Positions 8,460-18,374 of a stretch of 64,000 nt of DNA are shown piece after piece. This stretch comes from Xanthocytophaga flava (GTDB lineage Bacteria; Bacteroidota; Bacteroidia; Cytophagales; 172606-1). The number at the start of each line of letters is the position of its first letter. The stretch's first letter is position 1. A model generated the notes under the pieces. It did not search any database and was not told where the DNA came from. It saw nothing but the letters and a program-made list of their open reading frames with translations. The translations under genes were made by a program, and so were the position numbers. The stretch spans positions 372,001-436,000 of the forward strand of contig JASJOS010000003.1 of the NCBI GenBank assembly GCA_030068525.1, given 5' to 3'.

Positions 8460-9278
8460 TTACTTATCATGTCGCCAGCCAGGTCTGCCAAATATGTATT
8501 TTAACTTTTGCTTCCAGGAAATATCCTGTTGTAGATCCTTCAACATATGCTTCCATTCATAGGTCACTACCTCATACAAATTATCTGATTCCATTTTAGT
8601 AGTAATTCCATATACAGGCTTTTCTTCTTCTTCTCTGAATGTCCCAAAAATCCGGTCCCAGATAATCAATACCATACCCATATTTCTATCCAGGTATTTT
8701 TCATTGGAAGCATGATGCACCCGATGATGCGAAGGGGTAACCAGTATGTATTCCAATATACCTAGTTTACCAACCATCTCCGTATGTACAAAGAATCCGT
8801 AGGTTTGACTTACTGCATACATAAATAATATATCCAATGCTTCAAAACCTACCAGAGCTAACGGGATAAAGTAGAAAAAGCGATACAAAGGCTGAAATAC
8901 AGAAGAACGGATAGCTACTGTCAAGTTAAACTGTTCTGAAGAATGATGGGTAATATGAATAGCCCAGAAAAACCGACAATAATGGTCTACTACATGCAAA
9001 GTATAATAAGCCAGATCTTCTGCCAGAAAAAGCAATACCCAATACTGCCAGTTTTTTTGCCAGTGAAAAGGAGAATAGACAGCCACAAACGTAAGCACTG
9101 CTAGTTGAACACCTCTCATCAATACATCAAAGCCAAAATTCAATGATGTACAGGCAAGATTAACCATCGTGTCTTTGGTGCGGTAAGCCCGATAGCCTAA
9201 CCATGCACTAATGACCATTTCTAATACAATAAAGAATGCAAATAAGGGTACTGTATACGATAATAATTTAACTTCCAT
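8460..9278 (-). CDS. fatty acid hydroxylase / sterol desaturase superfamily membrane protein
   Basis: A 272-residue integral membrane di-iron oxygenase. The His clusters that bind iron are present: H-V-V-D-H, then H-I-T-H-H about 15 residues on, and H-H-R-V-H-H near the C-terminal third. Four or so hydrophobic stretches surround them (for example [12 protein letters not shown] at the N-terminus). Members hydroxylate or desaturate sterols, fatty acids, alkylglycerols or carotenoids. The length and pattern suit the C5-sterol desaturase/alkylglycerol monooxygenase-like branch rather than the shorter CrtZ, so a carotenoid role is not assumed. It heads the run leading into the macrodomain and amidohydrolase genes. 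Confidence 0.85.
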   Translation of the reverse strand: MEVKLLSYTVPLFAFFIVLEMVISAWLGYRAYRTKDTMVNLACTSLNFGFDVLMRGVQLAVLTFVAVYSPFHWQKNWQYWVLLFLAEDLAYYTLHVVDHYCRFFWAIHITHHSSEQFNLTVAIRSSVFQPLYRFFYFIPLALVGFEALDILFMYAVSQTYGFFVHTEMVGKLGILEYILVTPSHHRVHHASNEKYLDRNMGMVLIIWDRIFGTFREEEEKPVYGITTKMESDNLYEVVTYEWKHMLKDLQQDISWKQKLKYIFGRPGWRHDK

Positions 9279-9383
9279 ATTGGGTATCTTTTAAAACGGT
9301 GATGATTTTAAAACCCAAAAATATTCTAAAAAACGATCTTTAAATAGTTAATTTTCTGTAGAACTTACTTCTAAAAGAACAGA

Positions 9384-9419
9384 ACAGGCTAATGGATAAA
9401 TTAATAGCCATTAGCCTGT
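9384..9419 (-). terminator. terminator after the large amidohydrolase gene
   Basis: A perfect 12-bp stem ACAGGCTAATGG/CCATTAGCCTGT (9384-9395 with 9408-9419) lies just beyond the stop codon on the minus strand. It is followed by TTCTGTTCTTTT. It separates the large amidohydrolase from the downstream desaturase operon. Confidence 0.75.
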
Positions 9420-9424
9420 TTCTA

Positions 9425-12400
9425 TTATTCTGAGAAATGCACTTCCATAAATGTTTTTGCCTTTCCACAAGTACCTTCATTTCCGAATAAACTATCACAA
9501 TGGTAGTGACGCATTACTTTAGGTGTTGGCATCTGGGCACCTTGTGGATTACTTGCTTTAGCGGCAAGCATTTTGGTTGCAATGCGTGCTCTATCTTTCT
9601 GCAGTTCTTCACGCATTTTGATATCACGCTCCAAGTCATAGTAAATTGTACCTTCAATAATGGTTTTTTCTGGACGGGAGTAAATAGATAATGGATTGCC
9701 ATTCCATAACACCAGATCGGCATCTTTACCTGCTTTAATACTTCCTATACGATTTTCCAGATGTAGCATTCTAGCAGGATTTAATGTTACCATTTTCAAA
9801 GCATCCTCTTCCGTTGTGCCACCATACTTTACAGTTTTAGCAGCTTCCTGATTCAGTCGACGTGCCATCTCTGCATCATCAGAATTGATTCCTACATTCA
9901 AACCAACCTTATTCATCAATGTAGGACTATAAGCAATGGCATCCTGCACCTCCATCTTGTATGCCCACCAGTCTGCAAAAGTTGATGCATTGATATTACG
10001 GGATTTCATCTTGTCCGCAACTTTATATCCTTCCAGAATATGAGTAAATGTATTGATTTTGAACCCTAAAGAATCTGCTACATGCATTAGCATATTGATT
10101 TCTGACTGGACATAACTGTGGCAGGTAATGAAGCGTTTTTGATTCAGGATTTCAGCTAATGCGTCCAGTTCCAGATCACGGCGGACCGGTACAGCATTTG
10201 GATCTTTAGGATTATATTTCTTCAGAGCCTGATCATACTCTTTGGCACGTATAAAGGCATCCATCATCACTTGTTCAACTCCCATACGTGTTTGGGGGAA
10301 GCGAGTGGATGTCATAGAAGAAGACTGCTTCACATTTTCACCCAAGGCAAATTTGATAAATCCATCAGCATTCTTAATCTTCAGTTCTTCCGGACCTTCA
10401 CCCCATTTAAGCTTAATCAAAGCAGACTGCCCTCCAATAGGGTTTGCAGAACCATGCAGAATCTGAGAAGTAGTAACACCACCCGCCAATTGGCGATAAA
10501 TATTAATATCTTCAGAATCTACATTGTCACCAATACGCACTTCCGCTGTACTTGCCTGGAGTTCATTAACTGACTCTGTAGCAATGTGAGAGTGTTCATC
10601 AATGATCCCTGCCGTCAAATGTTTACCTGTACCATCGATAACCTTCACTCCGGCGGAAGATAAGTTTTTTCCAACCTGAGCTATCTTACCTCCTTTTATC
10701 AATACATCTGTATTTTCCAATTTTCCTTCAGCTTCATTAGTCCATACCGTAGCATTTTTGATTAACATGTCCTCTGCCTTCAGCTTATTTTCTACGCCAA
10801 AAGCAATAAACGGATATACTACTTTTCCTAAATCAGCGACAGCACTCTTTGTGTCTGCCTTATTTTCTTTTGGTGCTTCAGGTTTTACAGCTCCACTGTA
10901 GGTGGCTACCCATTTTACGGCTTTACCATCTGTCAGTATCCCTTCACCCTTCAGATTGTTTCCTGTAAGCCATCCAGTAAGGCGGATTTCAGCTTTGTCT
11001 TTTTTATCTGCTTTGAAAGAAATAGAAATCAGAGAATTGTTTAGTACGGATTTTGCGACAGCTTTACCAGTATCTGCTACCCCAATTTTTACTTCTGGTT
11101 TCTCTGGCATGCCTGCAATGGTCATTTTATAATTCTGACCACCTACAGCCAGATTATACTCACCCCGAATATCAACATCTGGCATACCTGTAACTGTATA
11201 ACGGTTTCCTGCTATATAGTTGTCATAAATAATAGTGGTTTTGCCAAACAGATTATCCGAAGTAATCAGAAAGTTAGCTATCATTCCTTTTTTCAAAGAG
11301 CCAATCTGATTATCCATTTTCAGGAGTGTTGCAGGAGTAACTGTAAGAGCTTTCAATGCTATTTTTTCATCCAATCCATATTCAATAGCTTTTCGAAGGT
11401 TAGCCCAGAAGTCAGCTTTATTTTTCAGGTCTGCAGCAGTAAGAGCAAAAGGGATACCTGCTTTTGCCAATGCTGCAGGATTGGAGGGTGCAAGTTCCCA
11501 ATGTTTCATATCTTCATAAGGGACCATTACCATATCCAGCGGATCTTCTACATCAAATGGTTTAGGAAAATCCAATGAAACGACCAACGGTGCATTCGTT
11601 GCTTTTATCTCATCCAGACGGGCATACTCATCACCTTTTGTTTTAATAATGTATTGAATACCAAATTCATCTCCAATCTTATCTGCTCTCAGAATATTCA
11701 GACGTGTATTAGCTTCAAAGAAAGCAGGTAAAGCCCGTTGTTGGTTAAAGGCGTCCAGAGACAAATTTCTTTCCACTTTATTGCCCCCCTTTTTATACCA
11801 GTCTGCATCCAGATACGTTTGGCGAATCAAAGCAATAGATCCCATCAATGCAACCGGATAAATTTGTTTGGAAGAGCCTTTATCAAAAGAGAAATGGGTT
11901 GATGCATTTGATTTTAATAACACCTCATTTTCTTTTCCTGCTCCCAGATGTACTACAGCTCCTGTTCCTCGGGCAATACCATCGGGATTATGAATTAGAG
12001 CAGCACCAAAACCCAGCTTTCTCAATTCTTCTGCCTTCTTTGCATCTATGGCAAATATGTCTGCAGCAGAATTTTCAGGTCTTATCGCTTCATTCCAGTT
12101 ATAAGCTCCTTTTTTGCCAGAATCATACTGAGGTGGACGAAGGTAGAATGCACCCCAACTAAATCCTTCCTTTTTGACTTCAGGCATTCCATAATCTGAG
12201 TAAATATCAACCAGACCAGGATAAATGTGTTTGCCCTTTAGATCTGTTACAACAGCACCAGTTGGAACAGCAATACCTGTACCAACTGACTCTACTATAC
12301 CATTTCGAATTACTAAAGTGGCATTGCTAATAATAGTTTGATAGTCTGTATGGATAGTTGCATTGGTAAAGGCATATAACTGAGGACGTTCATCATATAC

Positions 12401-12487
12401 CCCATTGCGTGGAAAAGTAGTTGGCTGTGCCCATGCCCGAATACTAAAAATTCCGGCAGCGACCAGCACCAGTAGAGTTTTCTTCAT
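9425..12487 (-). CDS. large exported tandem amidohydrolase, N-terminal half degenerate, C-terminal half intact
   Basis: 1020 residues with a signal peptide (KKTLLVLVAAGIFSIRAWAQ). Two amidohydrolase units lie in tandem. The first (about 30-440) has lost the metal-binding D-x-H-x-H, reading D-I-Y-S-D (94-98). A beta-rich linker (about 445-560) follows. The second (about 570-1000) keeps G-I-I-D-E-H-S-H (H632, H634), then C-H-S-Y, F-T-H-I-L-E-G and N-S-D-D-A-E, the expected set of metal ligands and catalytic Asp. Only the C-terminal unit should be catalytic. The substrate may be a cyclic amide or dipeptide; the sequence does not decide. It is single-gene, with a terminator directly behind. Its relation to the degenerate 428-residue protein downstream suggests the two may work or fold together. 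Confidence 0.88.
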   Translation of the reverse strand: MKKTLLVLVAAGIFSIRAWAQPTTFPRNGVYDERPQLYAFTNATIHTDYQTIISNATLVIRNGIVESVGTGIAVPTGAVVTDLKGKHIYPGLVDIYSDYGMPEVKKEGFSWGAFYLRPPQYDSGKKGAYNWNEAIRPENSAADIFAIDAKKAEELRKLGFGAALIHNPDGIARGTGAVVHLGAGKENEVLLKSNASTHFSFDKGSSKQIYPVALMGSIALIRQTYLDADWYKKGGNKVERNLSLDAFNQQRALPAFFEANTRLNILRADKIGDEFGIQYIIKTKGDEYARLDEIKATNAPLVVSLDFPKPFDVEDPLDMVMVPYEDMKHWELAPSNPAALAKAGIPFALTAADLKNKADFWANLRKAIEYGLDEKIALKALTVTPATLLKMDNQIGSLKKGMIANFLITSDNLFGKTTIIYDNYIAGNRYTVTGMPDVDIRGEYNLAVGGQNYKMTIAGMPEKPEVKIGVADTGKAVAKSVLNNSLISISFKADKKDKAEIRLTGWLTGNNLKGEGILTDGKAVKWVATYSGAVKPEAPKENKADTKSAVADLGKVVYPFIAFGVENKLKAEDMLIKNATVWTNEAEGKLENTDVLIKGGKIAQVGKNLSSAGVKVIDGTGKHLTAGIIDEHSHIATESVNELQASTAEVRIGDNVDSEDINIYRQLAGGVTTSQILHGSANPIGGQSALIKLKWGEGPEELKIKNADGFIKFALGENVKQSSSMTSTRFPQTRMGVEQVMMDAFIRAKEYDQALKKYNPKDPNAVPVRRDLELDALAEILNQKRFITCHSYVQSEINMLMHVADSLGFKINTFTHILEGYKVADKMKSRNINASTFADWWAYKMEVQDAIAYSPTLMNKVGLNVGINSDDAEMARRLNQEAAKTVKYGGTTEEDALKMVTLNPARMLHLENRIGSIKAGKDADLVLWNGNPLSIYSRPEKTIIEGTIYYDLERDIKMREELQKDRARIATKMLAAKASNPQGAQMPTPKVMRHYHCDSLFGNEGTCGKAKTFMEVHFSE

Positions 12488-12926
12488 GGTTTATGGTTTT
12501 GTTGAATAATAAAAGGTTAGGATTTGGGTAAAATTAAGAAATAAGCATCTTTCTCCAAAGAAAGAATTGCATTTATAGAAGAATAACGAATAAAAAACAT
12601 GTAGACTGGATTTTCACAAACATATAAACTTGAATATGGTATTGGAGTAAATAGAGGAAGAACGGTAATATAATTGGATGAATGTAAAACATACCTGGGT
12701 CGCCATTAAAAATCATCTCAGATAAGACTATAAGTATATTCATAGCTAAAGCTATAATAACTATGCATTAAGCATGATCACTATATAGTTAACCTAATCA
12801 TACTTATTTAATTTATCCTGCTAACTCTTCAATAGAAAGTCATCGTCAAAACCTTTAGTGGGTAAACCAGTTTAAAACAGATAGTTTTGATTCTTAAAAT
12901 AAATTTCATTCGCAAAAATTGGCACT
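12488..12926. other. divergent promoter region between the amidohydrolase gene and crtY
   Basis: 439 AT-rich bases with no credible gene. On the crtY side there is a -7 element at 12892-12899. A small palindrome ATAGCT-AA-AGCTAT is at 12742-12755. On the amidohydrolase side only a weak TAATTTTA match is seen. Nothing else stands out. Confidence 0.5.
12892..12899 (+). promoter_or_regulatory. Bacteroidota -7 promoter element for crtY
   Basis: TAGTTTTG matches TAnnTTTG exactly, 27 bp before the crtY ATG. No clear -33 TTG-type box sits at the right distance, so this is a partial match. Confidence 0.45.
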
Positions 12927-14084
12927 ATGAACTCAGATACATACTTTGACTATATTATTGCAGGTGGCGGTATGGCAGGACTTAGCCTGGCCTATTATCT
13001 AAGCCAATCAAATATGTTAAAAAACAAGAAGATTTTGATTTTGGATAAGGAGCAGAGGATTCACAATGACAGAACCTGGTGTTTCTGGGAAAGAGGAGAA
13101 AAAAATCCATTTGAGAGAATCGTCTACAGGAAATGGCAGGAGTTGGATTTTTTTAGCGATGATTTTTCCAAACGTTATCAATTGCATGATTATTTCTACA
13201 AAATGATCAGAGGAGTTGATTTTTATAGTTATATATGGAATCAGTTAGCGGATCATCCGTATATTACGTTCAAACAAAAGGATATTCTTACTATAAAAAC
13301 TACAGATAAGGGAGCAATTGTACATACACCAGAAGTTTCTTTTACTGCAACCTACGTTTTTGATAGTACTTTTCAACCTGATTTTACAAAGCCAGGCAGT
13401 CATTTTCTTTTACAGCATTTCAAAGGATGGGTTATTACTACACCCACTCCTCACTTTAATGAATCCTGTGCTACATTACATGATTTTCGTATTAACCAAC
13501 ATGGGGATGCAGCCCGTTTCTTTTATATATTACCTTTTAGTACAACAAAAGCATTAATAGAGTTTACAATTTTCTCTCCTCAGACATTAATAGACGAACA
13601 ATATATCACTGAATTGAAAAAATATATAAAAGAAACATTACACATTGATACATATAAAGTAGAAGAGGAAGAATTTGGAATAATTCCTATGAGTGATAGT
13701 AAAGTCGCAACTCAGATAAACAATACTATTATCAGAATTGGAACTTCAGGAGGATATGTGCGTCCAGCGACAGGTTATACGTTTGCCCGTACACAAAGAT
13801 ACCTGCAAACTATAGTTCAAAATCTGGAGACAGGCGGAGAACCACTAACCAAATCAACACATATGCATAGCCGCTTCCACTTATATGATAGTATTCTATT
13901 GAATGTCCTAACAAAAGAACGGTATTCTGGAGCAAAATTCTTTACCCAGTTATACCAGCATAATCCTATTGAGAGGATCTTTGACTTCCTTGATGAACAA
14001 TCAAAATTTACAGAAGAACTCAGGCTTATGTCAACTGTTCCTGTTTCAACATTTACCAAAGCGGCTATTGATGTTTTATTTTAA
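12927..14084 (+). CDS. crtY: lycopene beta-cyclase (CrtY-type)
   Basis: A 385-residue flavoprotein that closes the ends of lycopene to beta-ionone rings. The N-terminal dinucleotide fold reads Y-I-I-A-G-G-G-M-A-G-L-S-L-A, followed by the family motif D-R-T-W-C-F-W-E. F-K-G-W-V-I is near residue 168, and P-M-S-D with G-T-S-G-G-Y-V-R-P-A-T-G-Y-T-F lies at about 255-295. The length fits CrtY (380-400). It stands alone here, so other crt genes (crtB, crtI, crtZ, crtW) must be elsewhere. The CrtA relative at 36.4-37.2 kb is the only other carotenoid gene seen. A Bacteroidota -7 element lies just upstream. Confidence 0.93.
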   Translation: MNSDTYFDYIIAGGGMAGLSLAYYLSQSNMLKNKKILILDKEQRIHNDRTWCFWERGEKNPFERIVYRKWQELDFFSDDFSKRYQLHDYFYKMIRGVDFYSYIWNQLADHPYITFKQKDILTIKTTDKGAIVHTPEVSFTATYVFDSTFQPDFTKPGSHFLLQHFKGWVITTPTPHFNESCATLHDFRINQHGDAARFFYILPFSTTKALIEFTIFSPQTLIDEQYITELKKYIKETLHIDTYKVEEEEFGIIPMSDSKVATQINNTIIRIGTSGGYVRPATGYTFARTQRYLQTIVQNLETGGEPLTKSTHMHSRFHLYDSILLNVLTKERYSGAKFFTQLYQHNPIERIFDFLDEQSKFTEELRLMSTVPVSTFTKAAIDVLF

Positions 14085-14127
14085 CTACCTAACATATATG
14101 CTCTTTTATTTTTCCCAAAAATACTCT

Positions 14128-14135
14128 TAGATTTG
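14128..14135 (+). promoter_or_regulatory. possible -7 promoter element upstream of metK
   Basis: TAGATTTG fits TAnnTTTG and would give a leader of about 145 bases before metK. A good -33 box is not visible. I searched this leader for SAM-riboswitch-like structure and saw no convincing stem set. Confidence 0.3.
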
Positions 14136-14286
14136 TAAGAATTTAATAACACATATACCTCCTAAGTAGCAGTTGTATCCTTGCTTCAAATTATTTTCGT
14201 ACAATTAATAAGGCAAGCCTGTTTTTATATTCATTTTAACTTGATTTTGTAATTCTTTCATTCTTAAATTCTTTTATTAATCACCT

Positions 14287-15543
14287 ATGCCGTATCTATT
14301 CACTTCCGAGTCGGTTTCTGAAGGACATCCAGATAAAGTTGCCGACCAGATATCTGACGCACTTATTGATCATTTTTTAGCTTTTGATGAAACATCCAAA
14401 GTTGCCTGTGAAACATTGGTAACAACTGGACAAGTAGTACTGGCAGGGGAAGTAAAATCAAAAACATATCTGGACGTACAAACTATTGCCAGAGAGGTAA
14501 TCCGTCGTATTGGATATACCAAGAGTGAATATATGTTTGAAGCAAATTCCTGTGGTATATTCTCTGCCATTCATGAACAGTCTCCAGATATCAATCAAGG
14601 TGTTGAAAGAAAAAATCCTGAAGATCAAGGTGCTGGTGACCAAGGTATGATGTTTGGTTATGCAACAAAAGAGACAGAAAACTATATGCCTCTTGCATTA
14701 GACCTAGCTCACAAGATCCTTCAGGAAATGAGTTATATCCGCAACAATGAACTTTCTCTGATGCCTTATCTACGTCCAGATGCAAAGTCTCAGGTAACAA
14801 TTGAATATTCTGACGACAATCAGCCTCAGCGTATTGACACAATTGTTGTTTCTACTCAGCACGATGACTTTGGTTCAGATGAAGAAATGCTTAAGAAGAT
14901 TCGTCAGGATGTGGTTAATATTGTTATCCCTCGTGTGAAGGCAAAATTAAAGCCAGAACTTCAGAAATTATTTACTAATGAGATTACATACCACATCAAT
15001 CCTACTGGTAAGTTTGTGATTGGAGGACCTCACGGAGATACTGGTCTGACAGGTCGTAAGATTATCGTTGACACCTACGGTGGAAAAGGAGCTCACGGTG
15101 GTGGTGCATTCTCAGGAAAAGATCCTTCCAAAGTAGATCGTAGTGCTGCTTATGCAACCCGCCACATTGCTAAAAACCTGGTAGCTGCCGGTTTGTGTGA
15201 TGAAGTACTGGTACAGGTATCTTATGCAATTGGTGTTGCAAAACCTTGTGGTTTGTACATCAACACTTATGGAACTGCTAAAGTAAATCTAACAGATGGA
15301 GAAATTGCCAAAAAGGTAGAAGAGATTTTTGATCTACGCCCTTATGCTATCGAAACCCGTCTTAAACTGCGTAATCCTATTTACTCAGAAACAGCTGCTT
15401 ATGGGCATATGGGACGTGAACCGAAAAAGATAACTAAAGTATTCGTTTCACCAGAAGGTAAAAAGCTAGAGAAAGAAGTTGAATTGTTTACTTGGGAAAA
15501 ACTAGATTATGTAGATAATGTAAAAACAGCTTTTAATATTTAA
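14287..15543 (+). CDS. metK: S-adenosylmethionine synthase
   Basis: Makes S-adenosylmethionine from methionine and ATP in the cytosol. The 418-residue protein shows all family signatures: [16 protein letters not shown] near the N-terminus, [12 protein letters not shown] at about 115-130, and [22 protein letters not shown] at about 260-285 (P-loop-like phosphate binding). It begins with [17 protein letters not shown], the normal family start. It is followed by a strong terminator and appears monocistronic. Confidence 0.97.
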   Translation: MPYLFTSESVSEGHPDKVADQISDALIDHFLAFDETSKVACETLVTTGQVVLAGEVKSKTYLDVQTIAREVIRRIGYTKSEYMFEANSCGIFSAIHEQSPDINQGVERKNPEDQGAGDQGMMFGYATKETENYMPLALDLAHKILQEMSYIRNNELSLMPYLRPDAKSQVTIEYSDDNQPQRIDTIVVSTQHDDFGSDEEMLKKIRQDVVNIVIPRVKAKLKPELQKLFTNEITYHINPTGKFVIGGPHGDTGLTGRKIIVDTYGGKGAHGGGAFSGKDPSKVDRSAAYATRHIAKNLVAAGLCDEVLVQVSYAIGVAKPCGLYINTYGTAKVNLTDGEIAKKVEEIFDLRPYAIETRLKLRNPIYSETAAYGHMGREPKKITKVFVSPEGKKLEKEVELFTWEKLDYVDNVKTAFNI

Positions 15544-15566
15544 GACAAATTTAATTATCTGTTTAT

Positions 15567-15605
15567 AAAGCCTCTGACCACACTGTCAGGGGCTTTACTT
15601 TTTCT
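15567..15605 (+). terminator. intrinsic terminator after metK
   Basis: Arms AAAGCCTCTGAC (15567-15578) and GTCAGGGGCTTT (15585-15596) pair with one T-G wobble and are followed by ACTTTTTCT. Confidence 0.88.
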
Positions 15606-16064
15606 ATAAATTCAAAAATATAACAACGCTTAGTTAAAAAGCTCTAGTGTCTGCCATATACTTTCCAACAAGACTACTTACAAATAAAATACACTTTCTA
15701 ATGTATACATTTTTCTATAAAGTATGTTTACATAATCTATTTTTAACTATTAAAGAAACATACACTTCTTTTTCATTCTGGCAATATTTTATTTCTTATA
15801 GATTTTTGATTGGCTATTAAAATACATACACATATTTTGACCAACATATACGCTATGGGTACAATGGGAGATTGATAAAGCAACTGTATCATATATACAC
15901 TAACAAGTAAATCTTTTTTCTAGCGGCTGTATAAATGATATACATCTGTTCTTGGTAAATTAATATTAAATAAGTAAAATTAAGAGGCATAAGAAGATCA
16001 AGTAGATAGCCCTTTCTTGTTTCTCTTAATTGTTTTCATAATTACCATACAACCTCCTGAATAC
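15606..16064. other. AT-rich intergenic region
   Basis: About 460 bases rich in TATACA-like words, with no ORF that looks coding. A reading frame into the next gene could start at TTG 16017, but the encoded residues do not match the DUF5672 family, so the segment is treated as leader. I see no structured element or repeat. Confidence 0.5.
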
Positions 16065-16865
16065 ATGGAAAAGAAGAAATTAGTGGCAGTCGTAATACCT
16101 ATCTATGAGTTACAACCTAATGCCGATGAAACTCAGGTATTAAGCTATTACTTCCGATTGTTTGAGTCATATCCTATTATATTTATGACACAGGAGGGCT
16201 TAGATACAAACTTCTATGAACAAATTGGAAAAGAGCAGGGCCATTCTAATTTCTCTTTTGAACGATTCACATGGAAAGGTTATCAACAGTACATACGTTT
16301 ATTGGTGTCACCTCATTATTATGAACGATTTTTAGATTACGAATATATCTTATTGGCGCATCTGGACTCTTTTGCATTTAAGGCAGACTTGGAACATTGG
16401 TGTAAGCTAGACTATGATTATATAGGCGCAGTAATTTACAACAAGTCTTTTGTTGAAGAGTATATTCAATCTTCTTCTCTTTTGAGGTTACTACAAAAAT
16501 CCGGGCTGATTCCACGCTTCCCTGCACAAAATGGAGGGTTCTCTTTGCGAAAGGTCTCTTCTTTTTATAAAAATAGTCGCAGATTTTCGTATATTATTAA
16601 AAACACTTCTATTGTTTATACTGAAGATTTATTCTGGAGCCTTCGGTTGCCACAAATGAATCCATTTTTTAGAGTAGCTCCAGAAAGGGTTGCTCATAAG
16701 TTTGCCATTGAATTACCAAGTGAAAAGGCTCCTGACTTTGAACCATTTGTAAACGACTTAAGCGAATTACCGATGGGATGTCATGGCTGGAAAGTATATG
16801 GATATTCTTTCTGGAAAGCCCATTTGGAACGAGTAATGCAGACCAAACTCTCGGAAATCGCATAA
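16065..16865 (+). CDS. DUF5672 family protein (putative glycosyltransferase-like)
   Basis: A 266-residue cytosolic protein beginning MEKKKLVAVVIPIYE. Family features visible are the V-V-I-P-I-Y-E start strand, I-L-L-A-H-L-D-S-F-A-F (a D-x-D-like carboxylate position), Y-D-Y-I-G-A-V, N-G-G-F-S-L-R-K, a downstream E-D-L-F-W, and M-G-C-H-G-W near the end. DUF5672 resembles the GT-A fold and is often found in polysaccharide clusters. No polysaccharide genes are adjacent here, so the target is unknown. The upstream TTG extension from 16017 is rejected because the ATG at 16065 matches the family start. Confidence 0.75.
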   Translation: MEKKKLVAVVIPIYELQPNADETQVLSYYFRLFESYPIIFMTQEGLDTNFYEQIGKEQGHSNFSFERFTWKGYQQYIRLLVSPHYYERFLDYEYILLAHLDSFAFKADLEHWCKLDYDYIGAVIYNKSFVEEYIQSSSLLRLLQKSGLIPRFPAQNGGFSLRKVSSFYKNSRRFSYIIKNTSIVYTEDLFWSLRLPQMNPFFRVAPERVAHKFAIELPSEKAPDFEPFVNDLSELPMGCHGWKVYGYSFWKAHLERVMQTKLSEIA

Positions 16866-16868
16866 ATC

Positions 16869-16905
16869 TGATGCATTGAAGGGTGAGTTTACCTTCAATG
16901 CATCA
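16869..16905. terminator. stem-loop between convergent genes, overlapping the histidine kinase stop codon
   Basis: Perfect 14-bp arms TGATGCATTGAAGG and CCTTCAATGCATCA (16869-16882, 16892-16905) with a 9-base loop. The right arm contains the stop codon of the kinase gene on the minus strand. A T-tract is poor on both sides, so it may be a 3'-end stabilising hairpin rather than a classical terminator. Confidence 0.6.
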
Positions 16906-18255
16906 ACTATTGAATTTTAAAGTAAAGGTAGTTCCTTCGTTTACTTCTGAAGCAACCTTTAAAAGACCTCCATGCATTTGCATAATTTGTCTGGATAGAC
17001 TAAGACCAATCCCTGATCCTGTTTTCTTGGTAGTATAAAACGGAATAAAGATTTTTTCTAAAGCCTCGGGAATGATACCGGGCCCATTGTCTGTGATGTC
17101 GATAGAGACTTGCTGATTTTCATCTTTATATCCCTTTATTTGTATAAAAGCACCTTCTTTTCCAGCTAAAGCCTCTACTGCATTCTTGATAAGGTTAATC
17201 AACACCATTTCAATCTGTTCATTATCTGCCAATACAGATAGATCGGCAGGTTGTATCTCAAAAGAAAGGTTTACACCAGCATTCTTTGCATCAGTTTGCA
17301 TCAGTTGCACAATACTCCCAACTAATTCTCTAACCTGCATTTCTGCCATATCAGGCTTAGGTATATTGGTAAAATTACGATAGGCATTGACAAAATTCAG
17401 TAAGCCAACACTTCTGTTTTCGATTGTTCGTAGTGCTTCCTTAAGATCACCTACAGCTTCGCCATTGTTGGAATTTACATCCAGATCATACGTCACAATA
17501 TCCTGCATAGTCGCAATCAGTGAGGTTATTGGAGTGATAGAGTTCATGATTTCATGACGCAACACTCGTGTCAGATTTTGCCATGCTTCCAATTCTTTCT
17601 GTTGCAATTCTGACTGGATATTTTGCAGAGATACTAATTTAATTGTTTTACCACGAAGACGTATTACAGTTGCATATACGGAGAGTTGTTGCTCACTGGG
17701 AGTCTGATATAAGCCGTTATTCTGGGACCGAAGTTTTTGAACCAAATCTACCAGTTCAGGATGTGTTTTCTGAAGATCACTTAAAGTCCGTAACCGATAA
17801 ATCCCTAATAATTTTAATGCTGCATTATTTACGAGTTCTACATTACCTTCTGTATCAAAGGCTAATAACCCAACACTTACGTGATGAACTACAGCATTAA
17901 GATATTGTAAGTTAGCCTCTCGCTCTGCACGGGCTTGTCGAAATGCATCCAACACTTCGTTGAATTGTTGATTTAAAACCCGAAAGCTATAACCTAGTTT
18001 GTTATCTGCGGCAAAACCTATAGAAAAATCAGACCACCTCACTGACTCCAGAAACCGGATTAGCTTTCGGTTTGTCCCATCAACATAATAATACAGATTA
18101 TAGGTTTGTAATGATATCAATAACAGAAAGGCTACCGCTACCAGGTAGTTAAAAGAAAATAGAAATGTATAACAACTGGCAAAAATGGCCCCAACCAATG
18201 CCAGAACCCGAATAATAAGACCTGCACTAAAAGTTCTGAACACGCCGTAATGCAA
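16903..18255 (-). CDS. sensor histidine kinase (NtrY/NtrB-like), partner of the adjacent sigma-54 regulator
   Basis: 450 residues. Two N-terminal membrane helices (about 10-50) enclose almost no periplasmic loop. A HAMP-like/coiled linker and a PAS domain (about 110-200, A-V-V-H-H-V-S-V-G-L-L-A-F-D) follow. The H-box reads V-L-R-H-E-I-M-N-S-I-T-P, and the HATPase domain has N-L-I-K-N-A-V-E-A-L, D-N-G-P-G-I and G-S-G-I-G-L-S-L-S. No sensor loop suggests a cytosolic or membrane signal. It lies 119 bp behind the NtrC-like regulator gene and on the same strand, so the two form a two-component system. The start has no ATG: TTG at 18255 is directly preceded by an in-frame stop, and GTG at 18243 is the alternative. 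Confidence 0.9.
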   Translation of the reverse strand: MHYGVFRTFSAGLIIRVLALVGAIFASCYTFLFSFNYLVAVAFLLLISLQTYNLYYYVDGTNRKLIRFLESVRWSDFSIGFAADNKLGYSFRVLNQQFNEVLDAFRQARAEREANLQYLNAVVHHVSVGLLAFDTEGNVELVNNAALKLLGIYRLRTLSDLQKTHPELVDLVQKLRSQNNGLYQTPSEQQLSVYATVIRLRGKTIKLVSLQNIQSELQQKELEAWQNLTRVLRHEIMNSITPITSLIATMQDIVTYDLDVNSNNGEAVGDLKEALRTIENRSVGLLNFVNAYRNFTNIPKPDMAEMQVRELVGSIVQLMQTDAKNAGVNLSFEIQPADLSVLADNEQIEMVLINLIKNAVEALAGKEGAFIQIKGYKDENQQVSIDITDNGPGIIPEALEKIFIPFYTTKKTGSGIGLSLSRQIMQMHGGLLKVASEVNEGTTFTLKFNS

Positions 18256-18374
18256 TTAATGAAATGATAGACACGCTAAAGTACTCTTGTTCAGAGCTGT
18301 ATGCTTGAAATGAATAAAATCTTTTCTGAAGATATCCGCATCTCAGTCAGAAAATCCTGCATAAGATAAAGCTT

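Noticed and set aside
8460..9278. Beta-carotene hydroxylase (CrtZ)
   Set aside because: Same superfamily, but at 272 residues it is much longer than CrtZ and its His spacing fits the sterol desaturase/alkylglycerol monooxygenase-like branch better.
14085..14286. SAM riboswitch upstream of metK
   Set aside because: A 200-base AT-rich leader was examined; no set of stems matching SAM-I, SAM-II or related classes could be recognised.
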